Of a stretch of DNA of 64,000 nt, positions 62,618 through 64,000 are shown piece by piece. How positions within the stretch are numbered: the stretch's first letter is position 1; every line of letters starts with the position of its first letter. The DNA comes from Paenibacillus faecis. GTDB lineage: Bacteria; Bacillota; Bacilli; Paenibacillales; Paenibacillaceae. The stretch spans positions 1-64,000 of the forward strand of contig NZ_VSDO01000001.1 in assembly GCF_008084145.1 (NCBI RefSeq). Reading direction: 5' to 3'. The notes under the pieces are model-generated. The model had not been told where the DNA came from. It made no database searches and saw nothing but the letters and a program-made list of their open reading frames with translations. Position numbers and translations under genes: made by a program.

Positions 62618-63712
62618 TTGTCCAGCTATCGTAAGGCCTACTTGCTCAAGCAGCGCTACGCCGCACGGATGCTTAAACAGCTCGGCGTTCACGGGATCGG
62701 CGTCGGTTTCAAAGATCCGGCCAAGCCCCGGAAAGGGGCGGCGGTCATCGTTTATGCGGATGCCGCCACCTCTGCCGCCGCCGGGCGAAAACGTGGAAAA
62801 GCCAAATCCACTCGCGCGGTGGTTTTGCCGGCCAAATTAAAATCGGCAGTCCCGGTTCGTATCGTACGAACAGGCAAGTTTCGTAAACACGGCTTAGACG
62901 GATTAAAATTTAGACGGCGCATTCGCCCGGTGATTGCCGGTTACAGTGTCGGAACCCCGAATGTTTCCGGAACGGCGGGACTCATCATTAGCGACAAAGG
63001 CTGTCCGAAGAGCCGATATATCCTCAGCAACAACCATGTGCTCGTAAACGAGAACACGGACCGCCGCTCCCTTACGCTTCAGCCCGGCGGCGCCGACGGC
63101 GGGACGCTACCACGCGATCAAATCGGCGTGATGGACCGGTTTGTCCGGCTGCGGAAGACGAAACCCAACTTCCTTGACGCCGCTACTTCCAAGCCGTTTC
63201 GCCGCAGCCTGCTTCGTCCGGAATACGCCGTGTTCGGACGCGTTCCCGGCTATGTGCGGACCTACAAAATCGGCGACAAATTGAAAAAAGTCGGCCGTAC
63301 GACCGGTGTCGTGACGGGGACGGTGGAGTCGATCCATACGGATATCCAGGTTGACTACGGGGATTACGGAGGGCTAGGGACAATCACTTTCAAAAACCAA
63401 AGCGTGATCCGCGGAAAACGCCCTGTTTCCTTAAGCGGGGATTCGGGGTCCGTCTGGCTGACGCGGTGCGGAAACCTGGCCGCTGCGGTCAATTTTGCCG
63501 GATCGGATGAAGGGCGGTTGTCGATCGCTTACCCGGTGGATTGGTTCATGCGGGTATTTGGGACCCGCGTCGCATCGGCCCGAAAATGCCAGCTTAACTC
63601 CCCGGGACGCGGAAGCAAGCAAAAGTTTATGTGCGTACAACCCTTATCGGGGAAAATCATCAAATCTCTGCGTCCCCGAAAATGCCGAACCGTTGGAAAA
63701 AAGACAAAATAA
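62618..63712 (+). CDS. Trypsin-fold (chymotrypsin-like) serine protease, Nal1-like
   Basis: About 364 residues without a signal peptide or membrane segment. Basic N-terminal third (~1-110), then a protease core with all triad candidates: His in ILSNNHVLV (~140), Asp in NFLDAAT (~187) and Ser in SLSGDSGSVWL (~276, oxyanion GDSG). This order is that of the chymotrypsin fold, not subtilisin. TTG 62618 is seven bases from AAGGTG; an ATG at 62612 overlaps the site. The basic N- and C-terminal tails suggest binding to an acidic surface or DNA. The role is unknown. Confidence 0.78.
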   Translation: MSSYRKAYLLKQRYAARMLKQLGVHGIGVGFKDPAKPRKGAAVIVYADAATSAAAGRKRGKAKSTRAVVLPAKLKSAVPVRIVRTGKFRKHGLDGLKFRRRIRPVIAGYSVGTPNVSGTAGLIISDKGCPKSRYILSNNHVLVNENTDRRSLTLQPGGADGGTLPRDQIGVMDRFVRLRKTKPNFLDAATSKPFRRSLLRPEYAVFGRVPGYVRTYKIGDKLKKVGRTTGVVTGTVESIHTDIQVDYGDYGGLGTITFKNQSVIRGKRPVSLSGDSGSVWLTRCGNLAAAVNFAGSDEGRLSIAYPVDWFMRVFGTRVASARKCQLNSPGRGSKQKFMCVQPLSGKIIKSLRPRKCRTVGKKTK

Positions 63713-63757
63713 AAAAAGCTCTCTCCAGGACGGGGTCCTGGAGGGAGCTTTTTTGTT
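63711..63757. terminator. Bidirectional Rho-independent terminator
   Basis: AAAAAAGCTCTCTCCAGGAC and GTCCTGGAGGGAGCTTTTTT pair around GGG. Serves the protease (+) and sigA (-) genes. Confidence 0.9.
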
Positions 63758-63769
63758 TCAAGCTGCGGT

Positions 63770-64000
<231 letters not shown>

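Overview
This window comes from a spore-forming Bacillota chromosome, most likely a Paenibacillaceae relative. The pointers are strong Shine-Dalgarno sites with many TTG/GTG starts, a gerA-gerC-gerB germination operon, a Bacillus-type FadR/beta-oxidation regulon, a bacillithiol-type fosfomycin transferase (FosB), and a BclA-like collagen protein with DUF4183 proteins. The species cannot be told from this. Both edges cut housekeeping genes: the 5' end of a 16S rRNA gene (minus strand, with its leader and promoter) at the left, and the 3' end of the main sigma factor gene (minus strand) at the right.

Layout. 0.4-5.4 kb: a TetR-controlled NAD(P)-binding protein, a VOC protein, small hydrophilic proteins, a TauE/SafE permease and an M29 aminopeptidase. 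5.6-14.4 kb: a probable surface (spore or exosporium) glycosylation locus with six glycosyltransferase-type genes (one frameshifted), a ParB-like/methyltransferase fusion and two DUF2642-like proteins. 14.5-18.2 kb: haem biosynthesis oxidase, a MerR/TipA-type regulator with a textbook 19-bp-spacer promoter, and an aldo/keto reductase. 18.3-25.5 kb: a SWIM/SNF2 helicase, an AraC regulator and a secreted GH8 glycanase. 25.6-33.4 kb: a dienoyl-CoA reductase-like SDR, the ger operon, a membrane protein, and an MFS/MarR pair. 34.3-46.7 kb: a complete fatty-acid degradation regulon, with a minus-strand operon (Fe-S oxidoreductase, FadN, FadA, FadE, acyl-CoA ligase, thioesterase) divergent from fadR-etfB-etfA, with a perfect FadR operator and a cre-like site between them. 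46.7-55.3 kb: an SgrR-like regulator, a nitroreductase, a DUF4062 two-gene unit, a guanidine-I (ykkC) riboswitch with a paired SMR exporter, an old yellow enzyme, and mqnB-mqnD of the futalosine menaquinone route. 56-64 kb: a complete IS4-family element, a radical SAM/SPASM protein, FosB, the collagen-like protein, a DUF4183 protein, a CLC chloride channel and a trypsin-fold protease.

The least explained feature is a set of nested intergenic repeats at 21.8-22.4, 33.4-34.2, 51.1-51.7 and 55.5-57.8 kb. A roughly 220-bp unit (B) carries several copies of GATGCAAATCTGCAGG. A roughly 260-290-bp unit (A) is built from AGCGG...TTTT modules. In one place A sits inside B; in another the IS4 element sits inside A with a clean 9-bp target duplication, and the uninterrupted A copy at 33.7 kb serves as the empty-site reference. 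Two B copies lie within a larger ~0.52-kb composite repeat present as an inverted pair 17 kb apart.

Start codons were chosen from Shine-Dalgarno spacing. No database search was possible, so family names rest on recognised motifs.
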